Positions 16,246-23,942 of a DNA stretch of 64,000 nt are shown one piece after another. The DNA is from Lentisphaerae bacterium RIFOXYA12_64_32 (lineage in GTDB: Bacteria > Verrucomicrobiota > Lentisphaeria > Oligosphaerales > YB12-FULL-65-16), in the NCBI GenBank assembly GCA_001803235.1, contig MHBL01000480.1, positions 1 to 64,000 of the forward strand. The letters are read 5' to 3'. Positions within the stretch are counted from its first letter, which is position 1; the number at the start of each line of letters is the position of its first letter. A program made the position numbers and the translations under genes. The notes beneath the pieces are model-generated. The model saw nothing but the letters and a program-made list of their open reading frames with translations. It was not told the origin of the DNA and searched no databases.

Positions 16246-17289
16246 CTACGAAGCGCCCCCGGCAAGGACGCGGTCGAAACCTTGCTCGATGTCGCGGCGC
16301 AGCACGGCCTTTTCGGCGGGCTGAAGGAAGCAACCGTCGACGGCCATCAGCGTGATCCGTCGCAGTTCATCGTGGGTGAAATGCATCTCGCGGGCCAGGA
16401 TCTGGTACTCGCCGGTGATCGTGGTATCGAAGAACAGCGGGTCATCGGTGCCAACCGTCACGCGGACGCCACGGTCGAAGAACTCCCGAATCGGGTGCTG
16501 CGCGAGCGCGGGCACGACGCCCAGCATCAGGTTGCTGACCGGGCACATGTCCAACGTAATTGCGTGCGTCTCCAGGTACTCCATCAACGCCGGGTCTTCC
16601 TTGGCCCGCACGCCGTGGGCGACGCGTGACACCCCCAAGCCGCGGATCACGGACCAGACACTGTCCGCCCCGCCCGCCTCGCCGGCGTGGGCCCGCAGCC
16701 CCAGCCCCGCGTCGCGCGCGATCGCGTAGGCCTCGGCAAAGTCCTCGGCCGGCCCGGCCAGTTCATCTCCGTGCAGGTCGATCCCCACCACGCCCCTGTT
16801 CCTGGCCGCCGCCGCGGCCCGCGCAAACTCCACGGCCACCTCGGCCCCGCGGCTGCGCGCAAACGCGACGATCAGCCCAACCTGCATCGTCTTCCCAGCG
16901 AGCACGGAATCGCGCGCCCGGCAGATGGCGCCAAAGATCTCCTCGAACGTCATGTGAAGAGGAATTCCCCGGGTCGGGTCAAAGCTGATCTCCGCGTAGC
17001 GGCAGTTCTCGGCGACCAGGTCCTCGAACAGTTCACGCGCCGTGCGCTCGTAATCCTTGGGCGTACCGACGCAGGTGCTGGTGTACAACCGCATCGTCTT
17101 CAGGAAGTGCCCCAGGTCCTGGAACCGGAAGGTGCGCTGCGCCCACTCCGGAGACTCGAGCGACTCACGGGTCACCCCGAGTTGCGGGGCGAAATCCAAC
17201 AGCGTGCTGCGTCGAATGCCACCCTCCAAGTGCAGGTGCAGCTCGATCTTCGGGAGCCGTGCAATGGTCTCGTCTCTGGCCTCCGCCAT
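16246..17289 (-). CDS. add: Adenosine deaminase family protein
   Basis: 347 residues. LPKIELHLHLEGG gives His18 and His20 of the zinc site. HAGEAGG and GTDDPLFFDTT supply the further His/Glu and Asp-Asp of the (beta/alpha)8 deaminase centre. The expected reaction is hydrolytic deamination of adenosine to inosine. Closely related aminofutalosine or adenine deaminases share all these motifs, so the substrate is not proven. The start is ATG 17289 with AAGGAG nine bases upstream. The acetyltransferase gene follows in the same direction about 50 bases downstream. Confidence 0.82.
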   Translation of the reverse strand: MAEARDETIARLPKIELHLHLEGGIRRSTLLDFAPQLGVTRESLESPEWAQRTFRFQDLGHFLKTMRLYTSTCVGTPKDYERTARELFEDLVAENCRYAEISFDPTRGIPLHMTFEEIFGAICRARDSVLAGKTMQVGLIVAFARSRGAEVAVEFARAAAAARNRGVVGIDLHGDELAGPAEDFAEAYAIARDAGLGLRAHAGEAGGADSVWSVIRGLGVSRVAHGVRAKEDPALMEYLETHAITLDMCPVSNLMLGVVPALAQHPIREFFDRGVRVTVGTDDPLFFDTTITGEYQILAREMHFTHDELRRITLMAVDGCFLQPAEKAVLRRDIEQGFDRVLAGGAS

Positions 17290-17518
17290 CCGGCGTCTCT
17301 CCTTACGATACTCCGGCGCCAGCACTGCTGCCTGCGGCCCGTGCCGCCTCAACTACGTCCCAACAAAACCCGAGGAATATGCCCTGCGCTCCCGTACTCG
17401 TCAACAGCACACGACTCAGAGCCACGCTATGCATCCGTCAAATGTGGCCCTCTGTCAGAGCCGCGCGCGGCAGCAATCTGTGCATTTGTGAACCCGCTCG
17501 CCATCTGCCGCCCGGCGG

Positions 17519-19294
17519 TCACTTCGTCGCCTCGAGATATACATGCGCGTAAGGATGGTGATCCAGGATCGTCGGATTCCAGTTGCGCACGCTCGGCTGC
17601 ATCAACACGCTGCGCACGTAGAAGTAGATGGGGATGATCGGCAGTTCGTCGAGGAGAATGGCCTCCGCCTGTTGGAAATACTCGAACCGCCGCACCGGAT
17701 CCGCCGTGCGTCCAGCCAGGTCGATAAGCCGGTCATACTCGGCATTGGACCAGCCGGTACGGTTGTTGCCGCCATCCGTGACCCACATGTCCAGGAATGT
17801 GTTGGGGTCGTTGTAGTCGCCAATCCACGCCGCGCGCGCAATCTGGTACTCCAGGCGCTTGACCGAGTCGAGGTAGACCTTCCACTCCTGGTTCACCAGT
17901 TTCACGTCAACCCCCAGCTCCTTCTTCCACATCTGCTGGATGGCTTCGGCAATGACCCGGTGTGCCTCACTGGTGTTGTACAGCAGTTCCACGGTCGGGA
18001 ACCCCTTGCCGCCGGGATATCCCGCCTCGATCAACAGCTTACGGGCCTCGTCCGCCGTGCCCTCGAACTGAACCCGACACGAGTATCCGGCCGTGTTCGG
18101 CGGCGTGAAGCACAGGGCCGGCCGTTGCCCTGCTTTCAGGATGAACTGCGCGATCTGGCCCCGGTCGATCACCAACGCCAGAGCACGCCGGACCCGCTTG
18201 TCGTTCAACGGCGGCTTCGCCGCGTTCAAACGGTAGAAGTAGGTGCCCAGATAGGGGTCAAACCGGATGAGGTCCGGGTGACGCGTACGATAGTCTTCGA
18301 TACGGTGCAGCGGTACGGTGCTGGTCACGTGCAGCGCCCCGTCCCGGAAGGCACGCTCCTCCGTGTCCGCACTGTCGATCGGCAGGAAGTGAATCTGCTT
18401 CAACCGCACCACTGCCGCGTTCCAGTAGGTCGGGTTCTTCTCGACAATGATGCGGCGGCTGATCTGCCAGACCTTCAAGCTAAACGGACCGTTGCCGACA
18501 AAGTTCTCCGGCCGCGTCCACATTCCGCTGCGGTCAGCCATGCCCCCGAATCTCTCCACGGTCGGAGGGTGAACCGGCCACCAGGAGTAGTGGTTCAAGA
18601 GTGAGAGGAAGTATGGCACCGGATTCTCCAACTCGAGGACCAGGGTCATGGCGTCCTTGGCCTTCACCCCGACCTGGGCAAAGTCCGTCAGCGTGCCGGT
18701 GTTGTAGGCCTTGCCGTTCTTCAGGCAGTGCAGCATGTATGCATACTCGGCGGCCAGCGTCGGGGTCAGCATGCGCTGGTATGAGTAGACGAAGTCCGCC
18801 GCACTCACCGGATCGCCGTTCGACCACCGCGCATTGCCGCGCAAGTGGAAGGTGTACACCTTCCCGTCATCAGAGACGTCCCAACGCTCGGCAACGCCCG
18901 GGACCGGGTGCAGGTCCACCGGGTCCTCGTTCACCAACCCCTCAAACAGCGCCGCCATGATGTTGCCCTCAGTGACGCCGGTGACCAGGTGCGGGTCCAG
19001 ACCCTTGGGCTCCGTGCCGTTGCCGATATACAAGACCTGGTCCCGATTACCGCGGTCCACCAACGTCTCGCGCCGCCCACAACCGGTAGCGGTGAACAAC
19101 GCCAAGACAAGAACAGCCACGGGCACGCCACGCCAGACGCCCAACCCAAGAGACGAGGTCCGCGAGCCTAGGGGCGATAACGCCGGCCCGATAGCGTCGC
19201 GCCCGCCCGAGACGGAAGCGGCCCAACCGCACTCGGGAAAGCGAGACCCCACAACGCCAGGGGGAGAGTACTGAACACACGAATCCATGCACAT
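17519..19294 (-). CDS. Peptide/oligosaccharide ABC transporter binding lipoprotein (OppA family)
   Basis: Up to 591 residues. A hydrophobic stretch (VPVAVLVLALFTATGC) ends in a lipobox cysteine near residue 72, so the mature protein is a lipid-anchored periplasmic binding protein. Family blocks include IGNGTEPKGLDPHLVTG, ALFEGLVNEDP, GVAERWDVSDDGKVYTFHLRGNARWSNGDPVSAADFVYSYQRMLTP, NGPFSLK and DYNDPNTFLDMWVTDGGNNRTGW. It is SBP_bac_5, binding peptides or similar ligands. No permease or ATPase of its kind is beside it. About 50 residues ahead of the signal peptide look unnatural, so the true start is probably an internal GTG or TTG. Confidence 0.85.
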   Translation of the reverse strand: MCMDSCVQYSPPGVVGSRFPECGWAASVSGGRDAIGPALSPLGSRTSSLGLGVWRGVPVAVLVLALFTATGCGRRETLVDRGNRDQVLYIGNGTEPKGLDPHLVTGVTEGNIMAALFEGLVNEDPVDLHPVPGVAERWDVSDDGKVYTFHLRGNARWSNGDPVSAADFVYSYQRMLTPTLAAEYAYMLHCLKNGKAYNTGTLTDFAQVGVKAKDAMTLVLELENPVPYFLSLLNHYSWWPVHPPTVERFGGMADRSGMWTRPENFVGNGPFSLKVWQISRRIIVEKNPTYWNAAVVRLKQIHFLPIDSADTEERAFRDGALHVTSTVPLHRIEDYRTRHPDLIRFDPYLGTYFYRLNAAKPPLNDKRVRRALALVIDRGQIAQFILKAGQRPALCFTPPNTAGYSCRVQFEGTADEARKLLIEAGYPGGKGFPTVELLYNTSEAHRVIAEAIQQMWKKELGVDVKLVNQEWKVYLDSVKRLEYQIARAAWIGDYNDPNTFLDMWVTDGGNNRTGWSNAEYDRLIDLAGRTADPVRRFEYFQQAEAILLDELPIIPIYFYVRSVLMQPSVRNWNPTILDHHPYAHVYLEATK

Positions 19295-19466
19295 AGGCTA
19301 ACCGGGGTTCGGAGGAAGTCAACCGGGATCGGCGCGGCAGACCATTCCGCTCTACCCGCCGTTCCATCGGCTCGGGACAGAACCGCCCGACGCGGCGCCT
19401 ATGGAGTGGCGCCAGTGGTGTTCCTGCCCCAGGCTTTCAGCAGCACCGCCAGCCTGACGGGCACCG

Positions 19467-19814
19467 CTATCCCCGCCCGGCGGCACGGGCCAGACGCTGC
19501 ACCAGGTACACGGCCACGGCGGCGGCGAATTGCTCACGCACCAACATGCCATTCCAGCCCTTGCCCGCCCGCTCGTTGGCCTCCGCATCGGCCCGCCGGT
19601 AGATGTCGGGCGGCGGCTCGAATCGCCGCGTGCGGCCGCCAAGGCCCTGCATGACCGGCTCAAGAACGTCCTGCCCGCTCCGCTCCAACCCAGTGATGCG
19701 CCCGCCGGCGTACGGATTGACCGTGTTAGCCCACACCAACGCCCGGCACAGTTCGACCAATTCGTCCTGAAGCCGATCCACCTCCCGAAGAACTTCACGC
19801 GTGATGTCTGACAT
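19467..19814 (-). pseudogene. N-terminal fragment of an M20 (ArgE/DapE) peptidase
   Basis: 115 residues beginning MSDITREVLREVDRLQDELVELCRALVWANTVNPYAGG, then GLERSGQDVLEPVMQGLGGRTRRFEPPPDIY. This is the first 80 residues of M20 deacylases. The catalytic HxD, D and EE blocks never appear; the frame changes into an unrelated Ala/Arg-rich helical tail and stops. The start is ATG 19814. The alternative is a small hypothetical protein that only resembles M20, but the N-V-N-P and E-P-P-P-D-I-Y blocks argue for a broken gene. Confidence 0.5.
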
Positions 19815-19912
19815 GGTGTGATCCTGTTCCGCACAGTGCCGCAACCAAGCGCCACGTGTCGCGGGCAATTTCCCTGAACCCTGAACACTCACCCACTCCC
19901 CCACTCACCCAC

Positions 19913-20425
19913 TCACTCACTCCCCCCATCCCCCTCACTCTGCGGCTGCCACTTCGACATGGGCATGACGTAGTGAATCTGGCGCGCGATCTCCTCGAAG
20001 CCGACTTTGGGATAGAAGTGCGCGCCGATCTCGTTCTGGACCAGTGTTTCGATCTTCGCGTACTCCATCCCCGTCTCTCGGAAGTAGGCCAGGGCCGCCT
20101 CCATCAACCGTCTGCCGATCCCCTGCTTCTGACAGGTCGACAGCACCGCGAAGTTGAGGATCCGCCCAATGCTCGCGTCCTTGTCGATTTCCGTGGTGAT
20201 GTAGCCGACGACTGCGCCGTCCAGTTCAGCCACAAACGCGCCCTCCGGGTTGAGCGCCAGATCGACATCCACGTACTTCTTCTTCCGCCAGCGCCAATCC
20301 TTGCCGGCCACGCGGCCGAATCGCTTCTCGATGTTTTCGTCAATAGACCGACCGGAGAACGACGCAGCCGTGATGTCCTTCACGATCTCGCGATCCTCGC
20401 GACGGTATCGGCGGATGGTAACCAT
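19913..20425 (-). CDS. GNAT-family N-acetyltransferase
   Basis: 170 residues. VAELDGAVVGYITTEID, then ILNFAVLSTCQKQGIGRRLMEAALAYFRETGMEYAKIETLVQNEIGAHFYPKVGFEEIAR is the complete GNAT core, with QKQGIGRR as the acetyl-CoA pyrophosphate loop. N-terminal RREDREIVKDITAASF matches small-substrate acetyltransferases. The substrate is not deducible. The start is ATG 20425, with GGAGAGGG eight bases upstream. It is divergent from tRNA-Arg. Confidence 0.85.
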   Translation of the reverse strand: MVTIRRYRREDREIVKDITAASFSGRSIDENIEKRFGRVAGKDWRWRKKKYVDVDLALNPEGAFVAELDGAVVGYITTEIDKDASIGRILNFAVLSTCQKQGIGRRLMEAALAYFRETGMEYAKIETLVQNEIGAHFYPKVGFEEIARQIHYVMPMSKWQPQSEGDGGSE

Positions 20426-20593
20426 AACGGCGGCCCTCTCCATTCTCGCATAGGCTGGGGAACATCATTGTGCGGGGAATGTACGGGAATGGGCATGGAA
20501 ATCAAGGTCCGACGCGGCATGGACCAGCGTCACAGCCCGCGTCCGCCGGTGCTTTCAATTCCCCGTTCCGGCACGATATTACACGTAAGTCCT

Positions 20594-20671
20594 GCCCCGG
20601 TAGCTCAGTCAGGATAGAGCAGCAGTTTCCTAAACTGTTGGTCGGCGGTTCAAGTCCGCCCCGGGGTACCA
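20594..20671 (+). tRNA. tRNA-Arg (anticodon CCT)
   Basis: The 78-base cloverleaf has acceptor GCCCCGG/CCGGGGT, D-arm GCTC/GAGC, anticodon stem GCAGT/ACTGT with loop TTCCTAA (anticodon CCT, reads AGG), variable TGGTC, T-arm GGCGG-TTCAAGT-CCGCC, and an encoded ACCA end. Confidence 0.96.
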
Positions 20672-20728
20672 GTTCTCCTGCACTATGCGCAGCGTCTCGG
20701 GATCTTAGGCTACGTGACGGAGAGAGCA

Positions 20729-21097
20729 ATGCCGGACCAGACTCCACTCAAAGTCTGCCCGAAATGCGGCACGCTGTGGCAGGACCGCAACGCGCTCCTG
20801 GATGACCCCTGTATCGGGGTCATCGGGTACCAGCCGAACTTCGATGACCTGGAGGCCGGGTTCTTCCTCTTCAACCACAATGCACCGGCCTGCGGCACCA
20901 CCTTCGCCATCGCCGCCGGCCAGTTCACGGACCTCTACCACGGCCCCATCTTCAAGGAACGACTCACCGGCACCCCCCAATGCCCCGGGCACTGCCTGCA
21001 TGAGGACGACCTGGAGCCCTGCCCCAACCGGTGCGAATGCGCCTATGTCCGTGCCGTGCTGCAGATTGTGAAGAACTGGCACCCGCGCACGACATAA
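20729..21097 (+). CDS. Small cysteine-rich hypothetical protein, zinc-ribbon-like
   Basis: 122 residues with eleven cysteines: VCPKCG near the start, C-G-T-T in the middle and CPGHCLHEDD.. CPNRCECAYVRAVLQIV at the end. The Cys-x2-Cys and Cys-x3-Cys spacing suggests one or two zinc sites. I do not recognise a named family. The start is ATG 20729 with GGAGAG five bases upstream; GTG at 20714 extends it without a better site. It follows tRNA-Arg by 57 bases and ends 34 bases before a convergent gene. Confidence 0.65.
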   Translation: MPDQTPLKVCPKCGTLWQDRNALLDDPCIGVIGYQPNFDDLEAGFFLFNHNAPACGTTFAIAAGQFTDLYHGPIFKERLTGTPQCPGHCLHEDDLEPCPNRCECAYVRAVLQIVKNWHPRTT

Positions 21098-21131
21098 CGC
21101 AGAAACGCCAACTGCCGCGACAGGAACCGGA

Positions 21132-22022
21132 CTACTTCAGTCCGGCCGCGTGCATGATTTCCGCCAATTCCCGATCCACTGCCGCCTCCGCATCTTTGGA
21201 GAGTGCCGCTTTGACCGGCGCGCGGCAATAGCTCTGCTCCATGCCACGGCGATGCTTCACCGTGTGCAGGAATGCGGTGCGGTGCTCGAGCAGCAACGCA
21301 ACGATACGCGTCACCAGCCGCTGCTTCTGCATCGCCCCAGCCCAGTTGCCAGCCTTGAACAGACTGTGAATCTCCAGGAAAAGCTCGGGAAATATGTTCT
21401 GCGTACTGCCGATACTGCCAACCGTCCCCATGGTCAACCCCGGCAGGAACAGTTCGTCGGCACCGGAAAAGGCGATCCAAGTGCTCTCGGTGCGACGCAG
21501 CAGGTCCTGCATCCAGAAGAAGTCCGGCGCCGTGTACTTCAGCCCGACGATCTGCTCGATTTCCAGCAACCGCAGCATCGTGCTCATCGACAGCGTCGGC
21601 GCATTCCCCGCCGCCCAGTGGTACGCCAGGCACGGCAACCGCGACCCGGCGTTGATGTCACGGTAATACTGCACAACCTCGTCGTCCGAGAACCGCGGAT
21701 ACACCGGTGGCAGCGACGATATGCCGTCCAACTGCAGTTCATTGGCGTGCGCCACGAGCCGCTTCGCATCGCGCGTCGCAATGGCACCGACGTGCGTAAT
21801 GACACTCACACGGCCCTTGACCTGGTCCTTCACCGCTTCGGCGATACGGGTCCGCTCTTCCACCGAAAGAGCCATGGCCTGCCCCGTGTTGCCGCAAATG
21901 TACAAACCGTCGATCCTCTTCCCCACCAGCCATTCAACATGCTCACGCAGCCAGTCCTCGCGGACTTCACCTTGAGCGTCAAACGGAGTCATCAGCGCCG
22001 CGTACACACCATGCTTAAACAT
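21132..22022 (-). CDS. DapA/NanA-family aldolase (N-acetylneuraminate lyase-like)
   Basis: 296 residues of the class I aldolase TIM barrel. Tyr134 (YHWAAG) and the Schiff-base Lys162 (VGLKYTAPDFF) fall at the positions of the NanA/DapA catalytic pair. GNTGQA at 44-49 replaces the usual G-x-T-G-E carboxylate-binding loop. The G-L-K-Y-T block favours a sialic acid or other 2-keto sugar acid lyase over dihydrodipicolinate synthase. It has its own AAAGGAG and overlaps the end of the GntR gene by 8 bases, so the two form one operon in which the regulator probably senses the aldolase substrate or product. Confidence 0.85.
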   Translation of the reverse strand: MFKHGVYAALMTPFDAQGEVREDWLREHVEWLVGKRIDGLYICGNTGQAMALSVEERTRIAEAVKDQVKGRVSVITHVGAIATRDAKRLVAHANELQLDGISSLPPVYPRFSDDEVVQYYRDINAGSRLPCLAYHWAAGNAPTLSMSTMLRLLEIEQIVGLKYTAPDFFWMQDLLRRTESTWIAFSGADELFLPGLTMGTVGSIGSTQNIFPELFLEIHSLFKAGNWAGAMQKQRLVTRIVALLLEHRTAFLHTVKHRRGMEQSYCRAPVKAALSKDAEAAVDRELAEIMHAAGLK

Positions 22023-22701
22023 AACTCAACTCCTTTGCTGGCATCCCAACGGGATGCAACCGAATACCCGTGGAGCGCTCGATCAGCGCCTGCCTGGCCC
22101 ACTGAATGTGCGCCCGTAACAAACGTTCCGACTCGTCAGCATTGCGCGTCTGCAGCGCGGCGACAATCTCCTCGTGGGGGAACGGACTGTCCTGCCCAGC
22201 CACCGCCGCATCCTCGCGGTGCCAGCGCAAAAACGTCTGTCGCTGCAGCGAAAAACTCGCCATGATCCGCAACAGCACGCCGTTCCCCGCCAACCCGATC
22301 AACTCGTCGTGAAACGCCAGGTCGGCCCGAGACGCGACCCGGGCGTTTCCCCGCTCCCGCGCCTGGCGGTAGCGTCGCGCCAACTTCGCCAGCCGAGACA
22401 GCCCCTGCGCCGGCGCGCGTTCCGCCGCCACCCGCCCCGCAAACCCCTCCAGCGCCGCCCGCACATCGTACATTTCCGCCATCTCCTGCAGGCTGGGCTG
22501 GCGCAGCGAAATCCCCCGGTTCTTCCGCCGCTCGATCAACCCCTCGACTTCCAGGACCTTCAAGGCCTCCCGCACCGGCGTGCGGCTGACCTTGAACTGG
22601 CGAACCAGCTCCTCCTCCGTCAGCCGGTCACAGGTGGGATCCGGCAGAGCGAAGAGTCGCACCCGAATGGCGTCGGCGATTTGTCGGTGTCGTTCTTGCA
22701 T
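22015..22701 (-). CDS. GntR-family regulator, FCD (FadR) subgroup
   Basis: 228 residues. The N-terminal winged helix holds CDRLTEEELVRQFKVSRTPVREALKVLEVEGLIERRKNRGISLRQPS, the standard FadR-type DNA-reading block. The C-terminal all-helical FCD domain carries the metal/ligand residues in DLAFHDELIGLAGN and PHEEIVAALQTRNADESERLLRAHI. It is expected to repress its own operon with the downstream aldolase until an organic or sugar acid binds. A well-formed promoter and operator precede it. Confidence 0.9.
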   Translation of the reverse strand: MQERHRQIADAIRVRLFALPDPTCDRLTEEELVRQFKVSRTPVREALKVLEVEGLIERRKNRGISLRQPSLQEMAEMYDVRAALEGFAGRVAAERAPAQGLSRLAKLARRYRQARERGNARVASRADLAFHDELIGLAGNGVLLRIMASFSLQRQTFLRWHREDAAVAGQDSPFPHEEIVAALQTRNADESERLLRAHIQWARQALIERSTGIRLHPVGMPAKELSYV

Positions 22702-22716
22702 GCTTATATATCAGAT

Positions 22717-22756
22717 TTGTATACAATTACTATACCCCGCGTCAACCCGGTGTCAA
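22717..22756 (-). promoter_or_regulatory. Sigma-70 promoter and FCD-GntR operator TTGTATACAA
   Basis: On the minus strand TTGACA (22756-22751) and TATAGT (22734-22729) are 16 bases apart. Just downstream, across the likely start point, is the perfect palindrome TTGTATACAA (22717-22726), which fits the T-N-G-T..A-C-N-A pattern of FadR-subgroup sites. This implies autorepression of the GntR-aldolase operon. MITE A inserted 10 bases upstream of the -35 box (duplication begins at 22766) without damaging it. Confidence 0.75.
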
Positions 22757-22774
22757 GGCGCTGCACCTCAACGC

Positions 22775-22893
22775 CAGGGCTGTTTCAAGATTCGTGACCG
22801 TCGCGTGCGGTGAGTACCCCCGGCGTGTCCCCACTTGGTGTGCGCGGAGGCGTGGCCTTCCGAGACGCGGTGCCAGATCTTGAAACAGCCCTG
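22775..22893. mobile_element. MITE family A, copy 1, with 9-bp target duplication
   Basis: A 119-base element with termini CAGGGCTGTTTCAAGAT and ATCTTGAAACAGCCCTG. It is flanked by the perfect 9-base direct repeat CCTCAACGC (22766-22774, 22894-22902). It is non-coding. Apart from a missing 38-base hairpin block it matches the element at 32033-32189 in opposite orientation almost base for base. Confidence 0.92.
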
Positions 22894-23001
22894 CCTCAAC
22901 GCAACGCCACGCCGACTTGCCGGAACCCGTACCCCGTGCGATAGTTCCACGCGTCGCATCAGTGCCACACGCGGATTCTGAAGCAGAGGAGAAACGAATC
23001 G

Positions 23002-23688
23002 ATGAGAATTGGGACCACCATGTTGTTACTCACCGGAACACTGGTCACGAGTATGGCCGCAGGCTACGAGCGGCAGCGCGAAGGGACCGAGTGGAGCATC
23101 ACCTACTGGTTCCACGCCAACGAGACCAAGCTGCCGCGCATTCTTCTCATCGGCGACTCGATCTGCAACGGCTACCAGTCGTTTGTCGCCGAAGAACTCA
23201 AGGACATCGCCTACTCCTCGTTCTATGCCACCTCGAAATGCGTCACCGACCGCTCGTACATCAAGGAACTCACGCATATCCTCGAGGAGTACGACTACGC
23301 AGTCATCCACTTCAACAACGGCCTGCACAGCCTGAACACCGACCGTGCCGCGTGGGAAACCGCCCTGCGCGACGTGATCAATGTGCTGAAGGAAAAGGGC
23401 AAAGGCGCCAAACTGGTCTGCGCCACGGCGACCCCGCTCAAGGACCCCGCCCTCACGGCCAAGGCCAAGGAACTGAATGCCATCGCCGTACGCGTGATGA
23501 AAGAAAACGGAATCCCCGTCAACGACCTGTTCGGACTCATGGACCCGCAGGACCGGTCCATGTGGAGCGATACGTTCCACTATCACGAACCCGCCCGGAA
23601 GATGCAGGCGAAACAAGTGGCTGACGCCGTGCGGAAACTCTTGCCCCCTCCCCCGCCAGCACCGGCCGCACAACCGCAGACGAAGTGA
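23002..23688 (+). CDS. Secreted SGNH/GDSL hydrolase
   Basis: 228 residues with a signal peptide (MRIGTTMLLLTGTLVTSMAAG). Block I LLIGDSICNGY carries the nucleophile Ser. FNNGLHSL is an oxyanion/Asn block. SDTFHYHEPARKMQAKQVADAV carries the Asp-x-x-His pair at the C-terminus. This is the SGNH esterase fold, often acting on acetylated polysaccharides. A Pro-rich tail (PPPPPAPAAQP) ends the protein. The start has GAGGAG upstream. The glycosidase-like gene follows in the same direction. Confidence 0.85.
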   Translation: MRIGTTMLLLTGTLVTSMAAGYERQREGTEWSITYWFHANETKLPRILLIGDSICNGYQSFVAEELKDIAYSSFYATSKCVTDRSYIKELTHILEEYDYAVIHFNNGLHSLNTDRAAWETALRDVINVLKEKGKGAKLVCATATPLKDPALTAKAKELNAIAVRVMKENGIPVNDLFGLMDPQDRSMWSDTFHYHEPARKMQAKQVADAVRKLLPPPPPAPAAQPQTK

Positions 23689-23942
23689 GGAAGAACGCGG
23701 ATGGGGTTCAGGGCGCCGGGTCGGACACGTCGGACTTCGCTGAAGTCTCTGGCCTGACGCTGCCAGCGAGGATCTCCATGCCCCGGGTTGTGCGACTCTT
23801 GCTGAAACCTGACACCCGAACACTGAACACCCTTTCCTCACCCCCTCCACCGCGCGCCTCAGATCAAGCTCCAGGAAACCCGCAGCAAAGCCTCCATGTC
23901 AGCGAACAAATCCTGACCGCGACACCGGGAACCCAACACACC

